A stretch of DNA of 64,000 bases from Polyangium sp. y55x31 (lineage in GTDB: Bacteria; Myxococcota_A; Polyangia; Polyangiales; Polyangiaceae). Position numbers and translations under genes: made by a program. Every line of letters starts with the position of its first letter. The first letter of the stretch is position 1. Below the pieces are notes generated by a model. It had not been told where the DNA came from. It did not search any database and saw only the letters and a program-made list of their open reading frames with translations. The stretch is taken from assembly GCF_029946505.1 (NCBI RefSeq), contig NZ_JARZHG010000007.1, positions 303,370 to 367,369 of the forward strand. The letters run 5' to 3'. Positions 36,570-44,541 of this stretch are shown piece by piece.

Positions 36570-37055
36570 TCAGGCGTCCGAGGGGAGCCAGAGGTCGGAC
36601 AGCGGCAATTCGATCGCCTCGAAGGGCTCGACCTGCGGGCGGTCGTCGTCTCCCCACGTGCCGAGATCCTGCCAGCGGCCGTTCCGCAGCCGATAAGCCG
36701 TGAGCACGTGGGCCTCCGGGTCGACGATCCAGCACCACGTCACGCCGTGTTTCGCGTAAAACGGCTTCTTGATGCGCTGGTCGTAGTTGTGGGTGCTCGG
36801 TGAAAGAATCTCGCAGACCCAGTCGGGCGCGAGCGTGATGGCCTCTTCCGGCAGATGGGGCATCCGCTCGCGGCGCCATCCGGCGACATCCGGGACGACC
36901 TCCGGCGCGTCTGGCAACTCGATGCCGGGTCGAATGAGGATCCACCAACCCCCCGGGCCACGCCAGCCACTATCGAAGGGGCTGCTGAGGTGCCCGCCGA
37001 GGATCGTCGCGGTTCGCATGTGCGCGGGCCCCGGATGCGGCGGCTGGCTGTCCAT
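36570..37055 (-). CDS. Uma2-family (DUF820) protein lacking the usual N-terminus
   Basis: 161 aa from the ATG at 37055, one base after the stop of the upstream Uma2 gene. From GPGGWWILIRPGIELPD on, it matches its neighbour: VPDVAGWRRERMP, PDWVCEILSPST..YD, KPFYAKHGVTWCWIVDPE. Catalytic-region residues of the restriction-endonuclease-like fold (E and K in CEILSPS and KPFYAKHG contexts) are kept. The first 35 or so residues of the family, including a GEILDG-type motif, are missing, replaced by MDSQPPHPGPAHMRT. It may be a broken tandem duplicate that still folds, or a coupled second subunit. Confidence 0.8.
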   Translation of the reverse strand: MDSQPPHPGPAHMRTATILGGHLSSPFDSGWRGPGGWWILIRPGIELPDAPEVVPDVAGWRRERMPHLPEEAITLAPDWVCEILSPSTHNYDQRIKKPFYAKHGVTWCWIVDPEAHVLTAYRLRNGRWQDLGTWGDDDRPQVEPFEAIELPLSDLWLPSDA

Positions 37056-37056
37056 G

Positions 37057-37632
37057 TCAGCCCTTCGCCGGCAACCAGAGATCGGACAGATCGATCTCGA
37101 TCGCATCGAACGGCTCGATCCGCGCGTGGTCGTCATTCCCCCACGTACCGATGCTCACCCAGCGGCCATTTTCCAGGCGATATGCCAGGAGCGCACGCGC
37201 TTCGGGATCGATGAACCACAACCATCGAACGCCATGCCTGGCGTAAAACGGCTGCTTGACGACTTGATCGTAGCCACGCGTGCTCGGGGAGAAGATCTCG
37301 CAGACCCAGTCGGGTACGACTTTGATGGACTCGTTGCTCGGCAACTCGGGCAACCGCTCGCGACGCCACCCGGCCAGATCTGGGATGACCTCGGGCGAGT
37401 CGGGCAGGTTGATGCCGGGCTCGGGGAGGATCCACCAGCCACCGGGGCCGCCGATGCCACGGCGGAAGGGCGGACCGATCTGCTCCTGCAGGCTCGCCGC
37501 GCCGAGGGCGTGTCGAGGCAAGGGCTGCGGCTGCGTATACAGCACCCCATCCAGGATCTCCCCCTTCACGTTGGGCGGGAGCGCCAGGAGGTCCTCATAC
37601 GTCGCACGTTTCCGCGCAGCATCGGCCGCCAT
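37057..37632 (-). CDS. Uma2-family (DUF820) endonuclease-like protein
   Basis: 191 aa, the normal family length. The N-terminus RATYEDLLALPPNVKGEILDGVLY has the family's signature helix and GEILDG turn. It is followed by GPGGWWILPEPGINLPDSPEVIPDLAGWRRERLP, PDWVCEIFSPSTRGYDQ and KQPFYARHGVRW. These are PD-(D/E)XK-fold proteins of unknown role, often duplicated in cyanobacteria and myxobacteria. It is probably co-transcribed with the truncated copy. Upstream lies a repeat-rich gap with no gene. Confidence 0.88.
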   Translation of the reverse strand: MAADAARKRATYEDLLALPPNVKGEILDGVLYTQPQPLPRHALGAASLQEQIGPPFRRGIGGPGGWWILPEPGINLPDSPEVIPDLAGWRRERLPELPSNESIKVVPDWVCEIFSPSTRGYDQVVKQPFYARHGVRWLWFIDPEARALLAYRLENGRWVSIGTWGNDDHARIEPFDAIEIDLSDLWLPAKG

Positions 37633-37687
37633 GCCATGAGGTTGCCCGAGCCCGGAGCCCGCCGCAAGCCGCCAGGGACGCTGGGAA

Positions 37688-37933
37688 ACACCTTCGCGCC
37701 GGCCGCGAGGACGACTTTCCCATGGGAAACGCCTTCGCGGACGCCGCGGATCCGTTGTTTCAACGACGGACGCCTTCGCAGACGCCGCGAACCCGCCCGT
37801 TCGGCGACGGACGCCTTCGCCGTCGCCGCGAACCTCTCCGTCAGCCGACGGACGCGTCCGCGGTCATCGCGAACACGTTTCCCACCGCGAAATCGGGCGT
37901 GCGGGCTCCGCGAACGCGTTTCCCACGGCGGAA
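37688..37933. repeat. Six tandem 41-bp degenerate repeats
   Basis: Units of exactly 41 bases start at 37688, 37729, 37770, 37811, 37852 and 37893. The first ten bases approach ACGCCTTCGC, bases 11-20 end in GCCGCG, and bases 21-40 diverge more. Because 41 is not divisible by three, the array is non-coding. It sits in the 357-base gap between the Uma2 gene and the plus-strand gene at 37990. The rest of that gap shows nothing I can name. Confidence 0.9.
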
Positions 37934-37989
37934 TCCCGATCGCGGGATGGGCCCTGACCTTCCCGGGCGGTTCTGGTAGAGTCGCGGCC

Positions 37990-38637
37990 ATGCCGGACGT
38001 CCTCGCCATCGTCAGCAAGGCCGTGTTCGAGAAGGAAGCGGGCGGGCGCAAGCCGGGCAAGGTGTGGCCCATCGACACCTACCACAGCCAGAGCAAAGGC
38101 CTCGCCCCGCTCGCCGGCGGAGGACGGCTGTTCATGGTGACCGTGCGGCCGCCGGCCGATACGCTCTGGCTCGTCGCCGTGCTGGAAAACCCGCAAAGCT
38201 CCGGCAAAGGATGGCGCGGCGGAAGGAACCGCGTGCCGATCAGCGACATCACGCCGCTCGTGCCGAGGATCCGGTTCGCGAATGGAAAAGGCATCACCTC
38301 GGCGCCCGGCACGCTCGGGATGTCGCTTCAGACGCCACGCGTGCTCGACGCGCCCTCGGCCGCGCTGCTGCTCGGCGCGGCCTGGAGCGCAGGCGTGGCC
38401 CCGGCCGTGAATGTGACGAAACACGAGGCAGCCGGGCCCCTGCCGTGCCTGTGCAAGGTGTGCTTTCCGCAAAGCACGGAGCGGGCGGAGACGAGCGGAA
38501 TGGCGTTCGTCCGGTCGAGCACGGAGGCCGTCGGGCGCGTTTTGCATTTCTGGATGCCCGAGGAGCTCAAGAAGGTCGAGGGCGCCGTGGGCCGCTCGGT
38601 CGGCAGGGCGCTCGCGTCCCGCCTCGCAGCGCGATGA
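37990..38637 (+). CDS. Conserved hypothetical protein
   Basis: 215 aa from the ATG at 37990. A longer reading to 36787 would run antisense through the Uma2 genes and across the repeats and is rejected. No signal, no known domain. There is a hydrophobic core segment (VLDAPSAALLLGAAWSAG) and a CLCKVCFP motif, a close pair of Cys with a third that might bind metal. The next gene overlaps its stop codon, suggesting a two-gene unit. Confidence 0.75.
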   Translation: MPDVLAIVSKAVFEKEAGGRKPGKVWPIDTYHSQSKGLAPLAGGGRLFMVTVRPPADTLWLVAVLENPQSSGKGWRGGRNRVPISDITPLVPRIRFANGKGITSAPGTLGMSLQTPRVLDAPSAALLLGAAWSAGVAPAVNVTKHEAAGPLPCLCKVCFPQSTERAETSGMAFVRSSTEAVGRVLHFWMPEELKKVEGAVGRSVGRALASRLAAR

Positions 38638-39212
38638 TTCGACTCGAAATCCTCGGCCCTCACACCCAGCTCCTCTCGACCCTCTGCGCGAAATGCCCGC
38701 AAGGGCCGGCAGGCTGCTGCAAAGCACCACCCGAGATGGATTGGTCGGACGTGGGGCGCGTCGTCGCCGGGGGCGGGCGTGATTTCGTGCTTTCGCGGAT
38801 CGTCAAGAAGGAGCTGATTCCGACGGAGCGCGGGCTCGATCTGCGGCGGGTGAAGCGGCGCGAGGCCCCGACCGACCCGATGGAGCGCAAATGCGTGTTC
38901 CACGGGCCGAGAGGATGCACGATCGACCCGGCCATGCGCCCGGCGACCTGCAATTACTTTCTCTGCGAGGATACGTTCATCGAGGGGGGCGAGCGAAAAG
39001 GCGAGCGGAGCGCGGTGCTGGCGAGGCAAGCGCACGGCGCGCTGCGGGCCGTGTACGAGCGGTGGGACGCGGAGATGTCCGCGAGGATCGCGGCAAGGTG
39101 GCCGGAGGGGCCGGCGTGGGACGCGGCGTTCCTCGATTGGCTCGGGGAAACGTTCGTGGAAATGGAGAAGGCGGGAGGGACGGTGCTTGCCGATTTGCCC
39201 GTCCCCGCGTAG
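38634..39212 (+). CDS. YkgJ-like Cys-cluster (putative zinc/iron-chelating) protein
   Basis: 192 aa; its ATG overlaps the preceding stop (ATGA). The cysteine pattern, CAKCPQGPAGCC near the N-terminus, then KCVFHGPRGCTID and RPATCNYFLC, fits the CxxCxxxC putative zinc/iron-chelating family (YkgJ). Cluster type and substrate are unknown. The C-terminal half is helical and lacks further motifs. Probably co-expressed with the upstream hypothetical protein. Confidence 0.82.
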   Translation: MIRLEILGPHTQLLSTLCAKCPQGPAGCCKAPPEMDWSDVGRVVAGGGRDFVLSRIVKKELIPTERGLDLRRVKRREAPTDPMERKCVFHGPRGCTIDPAMRPATCNYFLCEDTFIEGGERKGERSAVLARQAHGALRAVYERWDAEMSARIAARWPEGPAWDAAFLDWLGETFVEMEKAGGTVLADLPVPA

Positions 39213-39236
39213 AGGTACGCGCGCCCCTGGGAGGGG

Positions 39237-39845
39237 TCAGCGATCCCGGCAGAGGATGAAGTAGTGGTCGAGGGCTTTTTCGCCCTTGTAGGCCGCGCCG
39301 ATCGAGACGTGCGTGGAGACCTTGCGCATGTAGTCGCGCGTGCCGTTGTAGACGAACATCTGGAGGCCCTTCGAGTTCGGGATGACCTTGGGCCAGCCCG
39401 CCGCGACGGGGCCGTCGGGGACCTGGAAGTAATCGATCACGACGCCGCCGCGCGCCTCCCACTCCGGACGGCCCTTCGTCGGGACGGCCACGAAGAAGCC
39501 CGGGCCCACGGTGCCGAGGAACGGCGACTCGTTGTACCCGAAGAGCCGCTCGGAGCCGTCCTCGGGCCGGCAAAACCGCTTCTGGAAGAGCTTGAGGCTC
39601 TTCGGCAAGGGGAGTGTGTTGCGGCCGTCGTGGTGGACCGGCGAAAGCTTCGTGATGTCCGTCGGGACGAAGTGGTCGAGCGTGATCAGGGGCGCCTTCT
39701 CGGCCCTCTGGTAGAGCTTGCGTTGCTCGTCACGCGAGAGGGTGCGGGTCTCGCTGAGCCTGTCTTCGGCGGAGAGCCCGTCGAGGTAGCTGGCGATGGC
39801 GTCGATGGTGGCGCTGGAATCTTGGATGAGCTCTCGAAAGCGCAC
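39237..39845 (-). CDS. Conserved hypothetical protein
   Basis: 202 aa from a GTG at 39845, six bases after AGGAGG. It opens with a short helical region (ELIQDSSATIDAIASYLDGLS), then a beta-rich domain (LFGYNESPFLGTVGPGFFVAVP, GVVIDYFQVPDGPVAAGWP, MFVYNGTRDYMRKVSTHVSIG). I do not recognise the family and see no signal or membrane segment. It is divergent from the ABC-F gene with only 42 bases between starts, so the promoters overlap. Confidence 0.8.
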   Translation of the reverse strand: MRFRELIQDSSATIDAIASYLDGLSAEDRLSETRTLSRDEQRKLYQRAEKAPLITLDHFVPTDITKLSPVHHDGRNTLPLPKSLKLFQKRFCRPEDGSERLFGYNESPFLGTVGPGFFVAVPTKGRPEWEARGGVVIDYFQVPDGPVAAGWPKVIPNSKGLQMFVYNGTRDYMRKVSTHVSIGAAYKGEKALDHYFILCRDR

Positions 39846-39887
39846 GTGGCCTCCTCGGTTGCGGGAGGATATACCACCGTCCCCGCG

Positions 39888-41819
39888 ATGATCGTCACGT
39901 CGAACCTGGGCAAATCGTACGGCGACCGGACCCTCTTCGAGGAGGTGTCGCTGAAGCTCAACCGGCAGAGCCGCTACGGGCTCGTCGGCGCAAACGGCTC
40001 GGGCAAGACGACGCTGCTCGAGATCCTGGCCGGCGACGAGGCGCCGACCGAAGGGAGCTTCAACATCCCCCAAGGCGCACGCATGGGCGTGCTCCGGCAA
40101 GACCGGTTCCTCGAAGACGAGGCGAAGATCCTCGACCTCGCCATGATGGGCGACAGGCTCGTCTGGGAGGCGCTCGAAGAGGAGAAGCGGATCGTGGAGG
40201 ACGGCGCGGGCGACGCGCAGAGGCTCGCCGAGCTCGCCGACGTGATCCGGGCCTACGACGGCTACACGCTGAAGGCGCGGGCGACGTCGATCCTCGTGGG
40301 CCTCGGGATCCCGATGGAGGCGCACGAGCGGCCGCTCGCGACGCTGTCGGGCGGCTTCAAGCTGCGCGTGCTTCTCGCGCAGGTGCTCGTGGGCGGGCCG
40401 GACGTGCTCCTGCTCGACGAGCCGACGAACCACCTCGACATCCTGACGATCCGCTGGCTCGAAAAATTCCTGAACGCGCACGAGGGTTCGGTGCTCGTGA
40501 TCTCCCACGATCAGCGCTTCCTCGACAACGTGGCGACGCACATCCTCGACATCGATTACGGGACGGTGACGCTCTATCACGGCAATTACACGGCGTTCGT
40601 GAAGGAGAAACGCGCCGAGCGGGAGCGGCAGCAGGCGGAGATCGAGCGGATCGAGGAGGTGATCGCGCACAAGCAGTCGTACGTGGACCGGTTCCGGTAC
40701 AAGGCGACGAAGGCGAAGCAGGCGCAGAGCCGGCTGAAACAGATCGAGAAGATCGAGGTGCCGGAGCTCGAAGAGAGCTCGCGGCGGACGCCGGTGTTCA
40801 AGCTGTCGATCGCGCGGCCGAGCGGGAGGGACGTGCTCGAGGTCGCGGGGATCAACAAGTCGTACGGAGAAAAGCGGGTGCTCACCGCGGTGTCGCTGGC
40901 CGTGCGGCGGGGCGAGCGGGTGGCGGTGATCGGGCCGAACGGGATCGGCAAATCGACGCTGCTCAAGATCCTCGCCGACAAGCTCGAAAAGGACGCGGGC
41001 ACGGTGCGCTGGGGGCACGAGGCGCGCGTGGGGTATTTCGCGCAGGATCACCGGGAGGTCCTCGACGATCCGGAGGCGACGCCGCTCGGGATCATGAAAG
41101 CCGCATGCCCGACGGAGCCGGAAGCCGCGGTGCGGGGGCGGCTCGGGCGGATGCTGTTCTCGGGCGACGACGTGAACAAGAAGGTGGGGCTCTTGTCCGG
41201 CGGAGAGGCGGCGCGGCTCTTGTTTTGCCGGATCCTCGTGGAGGAGCCGAACGTGCTTTTGCTGGACGAGCCGACGAACCACCTCGACGTGGAGGCGATC
41301 GAGGCGCTCGCGGATGCGCTCGTGGCCTACGAGGGGACGCTGATTCTGGTGTCGCACGATCGCTGGTTCGTCTCGAAGATCGCGACGCGCATTCTGGAGG
41401 TGCTCCCGAGCGGCCGGAACGATTTCCCCGGGACCTACGAGGAATACCTCGCGCGCTGCGGCGACGATCATCTCGACGCGGAGGCCGTGGTCCAGAAGGA
41501 CAAGGCCGCGAAGAGCGCAGCGAAGGCGCAGGAGCCCGCGGCGCAGGTGTCGGGCTCGGCGTGGGAGGAGCAAAAGAAGAAGCGCAATCGATTGAAGGAG
41601 CTGCCCGGCAAGCGCGACAAGGTGGTGGCGGCGATCGAGGCGGCCGAGTCGCAAAAACGAGAGCTCGAGTCGCGGTATTGCGAGCCGGGGTTTTTCGAAC
41701 GGACGAGCAAGGAGGACGTGGCCGCGCTGGATCGGCTACAAAAAGAGCTCGACGCGAAGATCGAGGCCCTCATGGGGGAGTGGGAGGCGATCGAGAAGGA
41801 GCTCGCCGAGGGCGCGTAA
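39888..41819 (+). CDS. ABC-F family ATPase (Uup/EttA-type translation factor)
   Basis: 643 aa, ATG at 39888. Two ABC cassettes lack membrane domains. Cassette 1 has Walker A GANGSGKTTL, signature LSGGFKLRVLLA and LLLDEPTNHLD. A charged linker follows (KRAERERQQAEIERIEEV...). Cassette 2 has GPNGIGKSTL, LLSGGEAARLLF and LLLDEPTNHLD. The last 85 residues are a coiled coil (WEEQKKKRNRLKELPGKRD), as in Uup-like members. Such proteins act on the ribosome in translation or antibiotic protection. Which ABC-F subgroup it belongs to needs phylogeny. Confidence 0.95.
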   Translation: MIVTSNLGKSYGDRTLFEEVSLKLNRQSRYGLVGANGSGKTTLLEILAGDEAPTEGSFNIPQGARMGVLRQDRFLEDEAKILDLAMMGDRLVWEALEEEKRIVEDGAGDAQRLAELADVIRAYDGYTLKARATSILVGLGIPMEAHERPLATLSGGFKLRVLLAQVLVGGPDVLLLDEPTNHLDILTIRWLEKFLNAHEGSVLVISHDQRFLDNVATHILDIDYGTVTLYHGNYTAFVKEKRAERERQQAEIERIEEVIAHKQSYVDRFRYKATKAKQAQSRLKQIEKIEVPELEESSRRTPVFKLSIARPSGRDVLEVAGINKSYGEKRVLTAVSLAVRRGERVAVIGPNGIGKSTLLKILADKLEKDAGTVRWGHEARVGYFAQDHREVLDDPEATPLGIMKAACPTEPEAAVRGRLGRMLFSGDDVNKKVGLLSGGEAARLLFCRILVEEPNVLLLDEPTNHLDVEAIEALADALVAYEGTLILVSHDRWFVSKIATRILEVLPSGRNDFPGTYEEYLARCGDDHLDAEAVVQKDKAAKSAAKAQEPAAQVSGSAWEEQKKKRNRLKELPGKRDKVVAAIEAAESQKRELESRYCEPGFFERTSKEDVAALDRLQKELDAKIEALMGEWEAIEKELAEGA

Positions 41820-41878
41820 GCCGCTACGCGACGGCTTGCCAAACCCCGCGGTCGCGTGATAGCTGGCGGCCCGGTACA

Positions 41879-43303
41879 ATGAGAAAAGCTGCGATTGTTC
41901 TGATGTCCGGCCTGCTGGCGTCCGGATGTGGTCTCATCAACGTTCAAACGAACATCCCGGGCCTCGCGGGTGGTTCGTCCGACGGCACGCCGAGCGTGGG
42001 GCCTTTCGGCACGTTGCCGTACGACGAGGACGAGGCGGGCAAGGCGGTGCTCGCGACGTTCAAGTCGTGGGATTACACGTCCTGCGAGAACCACATGTGC
42101 GTGCCCGAATTCAAGAAGAAGGCGGGCGTGAAGGAGTACCAGGACAAGGCGACGTACATCTACCTGTACAACCCGCGCCGGACGCTGAAGAACCCGGACC
42201 CGACCTGGCTGACGGGCTGGGACGAGATGCCGGAGGACGAGAAGGCCAACACGTCGGATGAGACGTACCAGGCGCTGATCGTGGCGGCGATGCGCAGGAC
42301 GTGGCTCGCGAAGTGCTACGCGGACTACCTGGCGATCGACAAGGAGGCGCGGGCGCTCGACGCGAAGTGGGCGACCGAGATCGCGGATGCGTCGAAGATC
42401 CCGAGCCCCTACGGGCGCATCGGCGCGCTGCTCGGCCTGCAGAAGACGGCCCGGGAGTCGGCGAGCAGCCAATCGGTGATCGACATTTTGATGACGCAGG
42501 TCGGGTTTCAAAGGGACCTGCGCGTTGCAATCAAGAAGGCCTACGAATCCACGGGGCGTGATTACCTGTACGCGATCGTGGGCGGCGCGCCGCAGCAAAA
42601 CGAGGTCCGCGCCCGGCTCGACGCCGCGACGGAGCGGGACATGTATTGCGCCTACGCGGCCGCGAACGGGACGCCGAAGACGCCGGCGCTCGACGGCGCC
42701 GGCCGCGGCAATTCATACACGGAGCGCGGCGCGAAATACGTGAAGCCGCTCTTCTCCGAGGAGACGCGGAAGAAGATCGAGCGACTCCAGGAGAAAGAGG
42801 CGAAGAAGTCGGCCGACGAGGCGCGCCCGGGCAAGTTCGAGAAGGTGTACATCGAGGCCATCGCGAAGGACGAGAAGGAGATCCCCGGGCACCCGAAGCT
42901 CGGGTATTATTCGGGATTCGGCGAGGTCAAAAAGATCACGCAGAACGGCGGGAAGACCGAGCTCGAGATCTTGTACGCCTACACGAACGAGTATCCCTAC
43001 GATTGCGTGGAGACGAACCGGATCCACAGCATCCAGAATGGTCGGATCATCTACCGGGAGATCTGCAAGACCGGCAAGAGCATCCAGGAGACGACGGTGC
43101 GGCTCACGCTCGGGGAGATGCCCGAGGGCGTGACGATCCAGGTCGGCGACAAGGTCGAGGGCTACGCCGTCGTGAAGAAGCACGAGGCGAAGACGGTCAC
43201 GGACACGAAGCCGCTGATCAAGAAGACCGAGTCCTGGGTGCTGGAGCTCGAGCACCTTTCGAAGGTGACCCGCAAGGACAAGACGATCGGGCAGTGGTTC
43301 TGA
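41879..43303 (+). CDS. Lipoprotein of unknown function
   Basis: 474 aa, ATG at 41879, with lipobox LLASGCGL (Cys17). The mature part has helical segments (ARALDAKWATEIADASK), then a beta-rich C-terminal 170 residues (YYSGFGEVKKITQNGGKTELEILYAYT...). Cys pairs are few. I recognise no family. It follows the ABC-F gene by 59 bases, carrying a fragment of the dispersed intergenic repeat, and is closed by a hairpin terminator. Confidence 0.8.
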   Translation: MRKAAIVLMSGLLASGCGLINVQTNIPGLAGGSSDGTPSVGPFGTLPYDEDEAGKAVLATFKSWDYTSCENHMCVPEFKKKAGVKEYQDKATYIYLYNPRRTLKNPDPTWLTGWDEMPEDEKANTSDETYQALIVAAMRRTWLAKCYADYLAIDKEARALDAKWATEIADASKIPSPYGRIGALLGLQKTARESASSQSVIDILMTQVGFQRDLRVAIKKAYESTGRDYLYAIVGGAPQQNEVRARLDAATERDMYCAYAAANGTPKTPALDGAGRGNSYTERGAKYVKPLFSEETRKKIERLQEKEAKKSADEARPGKFEKVYIEAIAKDEKEIPGHPKLGYYSGFGEVKKITQNGGKTELEILYAYTNEYPYDCVETNRIHSIQNGRIIYREICKTGKSIQETTVRLTLGEMPEGVTIQVGDKVEGYAVVKKHEAKTVTDTKPLIKKTESWVLELEHLSKVTRKDKTIGQWF

Positions 43304-43325
43304 GCAGAACCGACGGTCGAGCACG

Positions 43326-43361
43326 AAAGGCCGGCGCGCGGGGAGCGTACCGGCCTTTTTC
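43326..43361. terminator. Rho-independent terminator, probably bidirectional
   Basis: The nine-base stem AAAGGCCGG (43326) pairs with CCGGCCTTT (to 43358) and is followed by TTTTT on the plus strand; the complementary A-run gives a U-run in the other direction. It lies between two convergent lipoprotein genes. It is close in sequence to the hairpin at 44079. Confidence 0.8.
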
Positions 43362-43417
43362 ATTGTGGAGTCGAACCCGAGGTTGTCAGGGCCAACCGCA
43401 CACCGGCCGACGAGATG

Positions 43418-43996
43418 CTACTGAATCGACCCCCACGGACGACTCGGCGGCTGGCTCGGAGGCGGCGTGCCGAGCCCCAATCCGCGACGAACGCTGACGT
43501 CCTCGGGGTCGATCCCCTCCACGAAGAGGAGGACCTGGTCGACCTCGATGTCGTCGACGTCGCCATTGGCCTTCTTCCCGGTGACCAGACAAACCTCCGA
43601 GGGCCCAGGCTCCAGATGTACGGCGAAGACGGGCGACGTCTGCGTCGAGAGCGGCGTGTTCCCATACGGGTCCCGCTCGAGCGTGATCCCCAGGGGGAAA
43701 GGCTTGCCATTCACCGTAATCAGGTTGCTCAACGTCTCGGAGTTCCGGAGGTTGACCACTTGCAGAAAGGCGTCGAGCGCCTCCGGCACGTTCACGAGCG
43801 AGCAGAGGCGCGCCGCCGTCGCCAGCCCGCTCGGGAAGTTCTGGCTGCCGGCGCGGTTGTCGCCGAGGTGCGCCGTGCCTTCGAGGAGCGCGATCGGCTG
43901 GCCGGGAGGATAGTTGCTCCGCGTCCCCGAGCCTCCACACCCGGCAAGCAGGATCACCCACGTACTCGCGAGGAGGAGGCCACGGCAGAAATGCAT
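43418..43996 (-). CDS. Small lipoprotein of unknown function
   Basis: 192 aa from the ATG at 43996, with an AGGAAGAG-like SD. Signal MHFCRGLLLASTWVILLAGC (lipid Cys20). The mature part is beta-rich (VFAVHLEPGPSEVCLVTGKK) with an Asp/Val-rich stretch (VDDIEVDQVLLFVEGIDPED) and a Pro/Ser-rich tail. It has two mature Cys. No family recognised. It is flanked on both sides by nearly identical terminator hairpins. Confidence 0.78.
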   Translation of the reverse strand: MHFCRGLLLASTWVILLAGCGGSGTRSNYPPGQPIALLEGTAHLGDNRAGSQNFPSGLATAARLCSLVNVPEALDAFLQVVNLRNSETLSNLITVNGKPFPLGITLERDPYGNTPLSTQTSPVFAVHLEPGPSEVCLVTGKKANGDVDDIEVDQVLLFVEGIDPEDVSVRRGLGLGTPPPSQPPSRPWGSIQ

Positions 43997-44078
43997 GATG
44001 GTGTCTCTTCCTCACCAAACCCGGGAAGCGACGTCAAGCAGGAAGGCACGCGGACGCATGCCACAGGCCAGAAAGACG

Positions 44079-44113
44079 AAAGGCCGGCACGCTGCAAGCG
44101 TACCGGCCTTTTT
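44079..44113. terminator. Terminator of the tRNA unit
   Basis: AAAGGCCGG...CCGGCCTTTTT stem-loop located 16 bases downstream of tRNA-Lys on the minus strand; the minus-strand copy reads into CCTTTCG. Almost the same hairpin occurs at 43326. Confidence 0.75.
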
Positions 44114-44129
44114 CGTTCCTGGATCCGGG

Positions 44130-44202
44130 TGGGCCATGAAGGACTTGAACCTTCAGCCAATGGATTAAGAGTCCACTGCTCTACCAATTGAGCTAATGGC
44201 CC
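44130..44202 (-). tRNA. tRNA-Lys (anticodon CTT)
   Basis: 73 bases with a complete cloverleaf: acceptor GGGCCAT pairing with ATGGCCC plus discriminator A, D-arm AGCTCAATTGGTAGAGCA, anticodon loop CTCTTAA (anticodon CTT at 44169-44167, minus strand) and T-loop GTTCAAGTC. CCA is not encoded. It is the second tRNA in the minus-strand unit. Confidence 0.95.
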
Positions 44203-44267
44203 GGTTTTGCTGCTTCGGTTTTCAACGGTCTCCCGAGCTCCCCTGGAAGAGTCGACTCGGAACCCGG

Positions 44268-44341
<74 letters not shown>

Positions 44342-44375
44342 ATCCTGCGCCGCCCTCGGGTGGGACGCGACGAGG

Positions 44376-44404
44376 CTTCTACCCGTCCCGATGGCCCATG
44401 TCAA
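44376..44404 (-). promoter_or_regulatory. Sigma-70-type promoter for the two tRNAs
   Basis: On the minus strand: TTGACA (44404-44399), a 17-base spacer, then TAGAAG (44381-44376), about 35 bases before tRNA-Arg. The -35 box is perfect; the -10 matches four of six consensus positions. No other feature is seen in the 200 bases up to the next gene. Confidence 0.75.
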
Positions 44405-44541
44405 GCATATGATTCGACTCTTTTTTCATGTAGGCTGGCTCGCGATCTCGGCACGGCTGAGGTCGGTCACGCAAAACCCCACGATCGACCGTTCACATCC
44501 CCTCCCCCGCGCGCGCCTTGCGCGCTAACGTCCGCGACATC

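Noticed and set aside
36787..37989. Plus-strand N-terminal extension of the 37990 gene
   Set aside because: It would be antisense to both Uma2 genes and cross a 41-bp repeat array that does not keep frame.
39264..39887. Plus-strand N-terminal extension of the ABC-F protein
   Set aside because: It is antisense to the hypothetical gene at 39237; the normal ABC-F start lies at 39888.
44342..44541. Further tRNA or small RNA next to the tRNA-Arg gene
   Set aside because: No cloverleaf or hairpin was found; only the tRNA promoter is supported.
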